Source: an uncultured Bacteroidia bacterium (lineage in GTDB: Bacteria > Bacteroidota > Bacteroidia > Bacteroidales > UBA932). From it: a DNA stretch of 42,997 bases. The stretch covers positions 1 through 42,997 of the forward strand of contig CACZUR010000019.1 in the NCBI GenBank assembly GCA_902784435.1, read 5' to 3'. Positions within the stretch are counted from its first letter, which is position 1; each line of letters opens with the position of its first letter. A program made the translations under genes and the position numbers. Of the stretch, positions 42,241 through 42,997 are shown one piece after another. The notes under the pieces are model-generated. The model was not told the origin of the DNA, searched no databases, and was given only the letters and a program-made list of their open reading frames with translations.

Positions 42241-42984
42241 TTATTCGCTGAACCGGGCTTTCAGGTATTCGCGGTTCAGACGGGCGATGTGGTCGATGGT
42301 CACGTGCTTGGGGCACTCCATCTCGCAGGCGCGGGTGTTGGTGCAGTTGCCGAAGCCCAGTTCGTCCATCTTGGCCACCATGGCGCGGGCGCGGCGGGCG
42401 GCTTCCGGCTTACCCTGCGGCAGCAGGGCCAGGGAACTTACGCGGGCGGCCACAAACAGCATGGCGCTGCCGTTCTTACAGGTGGCCACACAGGCACCGC
42501 AGCCCACGCAGGCAGCGGCATCCATGGACAGTTCCGCGTCGTCGTGCGGAATGAGCTGGGTGTTGCCGTCCTGGGCGCTGCCGGCACGGACGGTGATAAA
42601 GCCGCCGGCCTGCATGATCTTGTCAAAGGCACTGCGGTCTACCACCAGGTCCTTGATCACCGGGAAAGCGCCGCTGCGCCAGGGCTCCACGGTAATGGTG
42701 GCGCCGGGTTTGAAATGACGCATGAACAGCTGGCAGGTAGTTACCTGGTCGTCCGGACCGTGTGCACGGCCGTCGATATACAGGGAACACGCACCGCAGA
42801 TACCTTCGCGGCAGTCGTGGTCGAAGGCGATGGGCTCGATGCCCTTGCGGATAAGCTGGTCGTTCAGAATATCCAGCATTTCGAGGAAGGAAGCATCCTC
42901 CTCCACATCCGTAACGTGGTAGGTCTCGAAATGGCCTTTTGCTTTGGCGTTCTTCTGACGCCATACTTTCACATTATATTCCAT
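42241..42984 (-). CDS. frdB: Fumarate reductase / succinate dehydrogenase iron-sulfur subunit
   Basis: A complete 247-residue subunit that passes electrons between the flavoprotein and membrane subunits of the complex. The [2Fe-2S] cluster cysteines are in CREGICGAC (Cys58, Cys63, Cys66) and the usual more distant cysteine in TTCQLF. The C-terminal ferredoxin domain has [14 protein letters not shown] and [15 protein letters not shown] for the [4Fe-4S] and [3Fe-4S] clusters. In anaerobic Bacteroidales the enzyme mostly works as fumarate reductase, so frdB is a reasonable name, though sdhB cannot be excluded. The subunit genes expected upstream lie beyond the window edge. An intrinsic terminator follows. 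Confidence 0.95.
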   Translation of the reverse strand: MEYNVKVWRQKNAKAKGHFETYHVTDVEEDASFLEMLDILNDQLIRKGIEPIAFDHDCREGICGACSLYIDGRAHGPDDQVTTCQLFMRHFKPGATITVEPWRSGAFPVIKDLVVDRSAFDKIMQAGGFITVRAGSAQDGNTQLIPHDDAELSMDAAACVGCGACVATCKNGSAMLFVAARVSSLALLPQGKPEAARRARAMVAKMDELGFGNCTNTRACEMECPKHVTIDHIARLNREYLKARFSE

Positions 42985-42997
42985 AATCGGGATTAGT

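Overview
This window looks like a chromosomal segment from a GC-rich member of the Bacteroidales (Bacteroidota), probably a gut or rumen lineage. The grounds are a SusC/SusD pair, DUF4249 and DUF4923 family proteins, a Bacteroidota-type energy transducer TonB, many MKK-type lipoprotein signal peptides, and repeated promoter boxes of the Bacteroidota form TAnnTTTG, several with TTG or TTTG about 20 bp upstream. No tRNA, rRNA, insertion sequence, prophage or CRISPR array was found.

Layout, left to right. Positions 1-403 are mostly intergenic and carry two copies of a palindromic repeat. Next come a DUF4923 protein and a ThiL-like protein lacking several family-invariant acidic residues (404-2103). 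A leftward operon (2140-8332) encodes an outer-membrane porin-like protein, an imelysin lipoprotein, a di-heme oxidoreductase with an EF-hand loop, and the CcsBA cytochrome c synthase that would mature it. A TonB gene follows (8466-9158). Positions 9351-13984 are housekeeping genes: sufS, sufE, a SufT-like gene, folK, glyS and a small membrane-anchored HTH protein. ruvA (14014-14601) faces mnmG. Two sites matching the ParB-binding site parS lie here, one between ruvA and mnmG and one inside mnmG, which suggests an origin-proximal position. mnmG, ybeY, a STAS anti-anti-sigma factor and a PP2C phosphatase/ATPase fusion form one tightly overlapping leftward operon (14617-18359).

The most striking gene is a stand-alone nonribosomal peptide synthetase of about 2,000 residues (18454-24450) with the order A-T-C-A-T-R. 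This is the layout of staphylococcal AusA, which releases a dipeptide aldehyde that becomes a pyrazinone. It is followed by a 414-bp intergenic region with a 53-bp tandem repeat and another copy of the palindromic repeat, then hflX.

The right third holds two leftward outer-membrane uptake operons. The first (36002 to 26125) is SusC, SusD, a large surface lipoprotein, an S8 serine protease lipoprotein and a small lipoprotein, which together suggest protein or peptide capture. The second (42168 to 36351) is a TonB-dependent receptor, a DUF4249 lipoprotein and an MG2-domain-like protein. The window ends with a complete fumarate reductase/succinate dehydrogenase iron-sulfur subunit gene.

Most genes are on the minus strand; only ruvA, the synthetase and hflX are on the plus strand. 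Function calls rest on reading motifs by eye. No database search was run.
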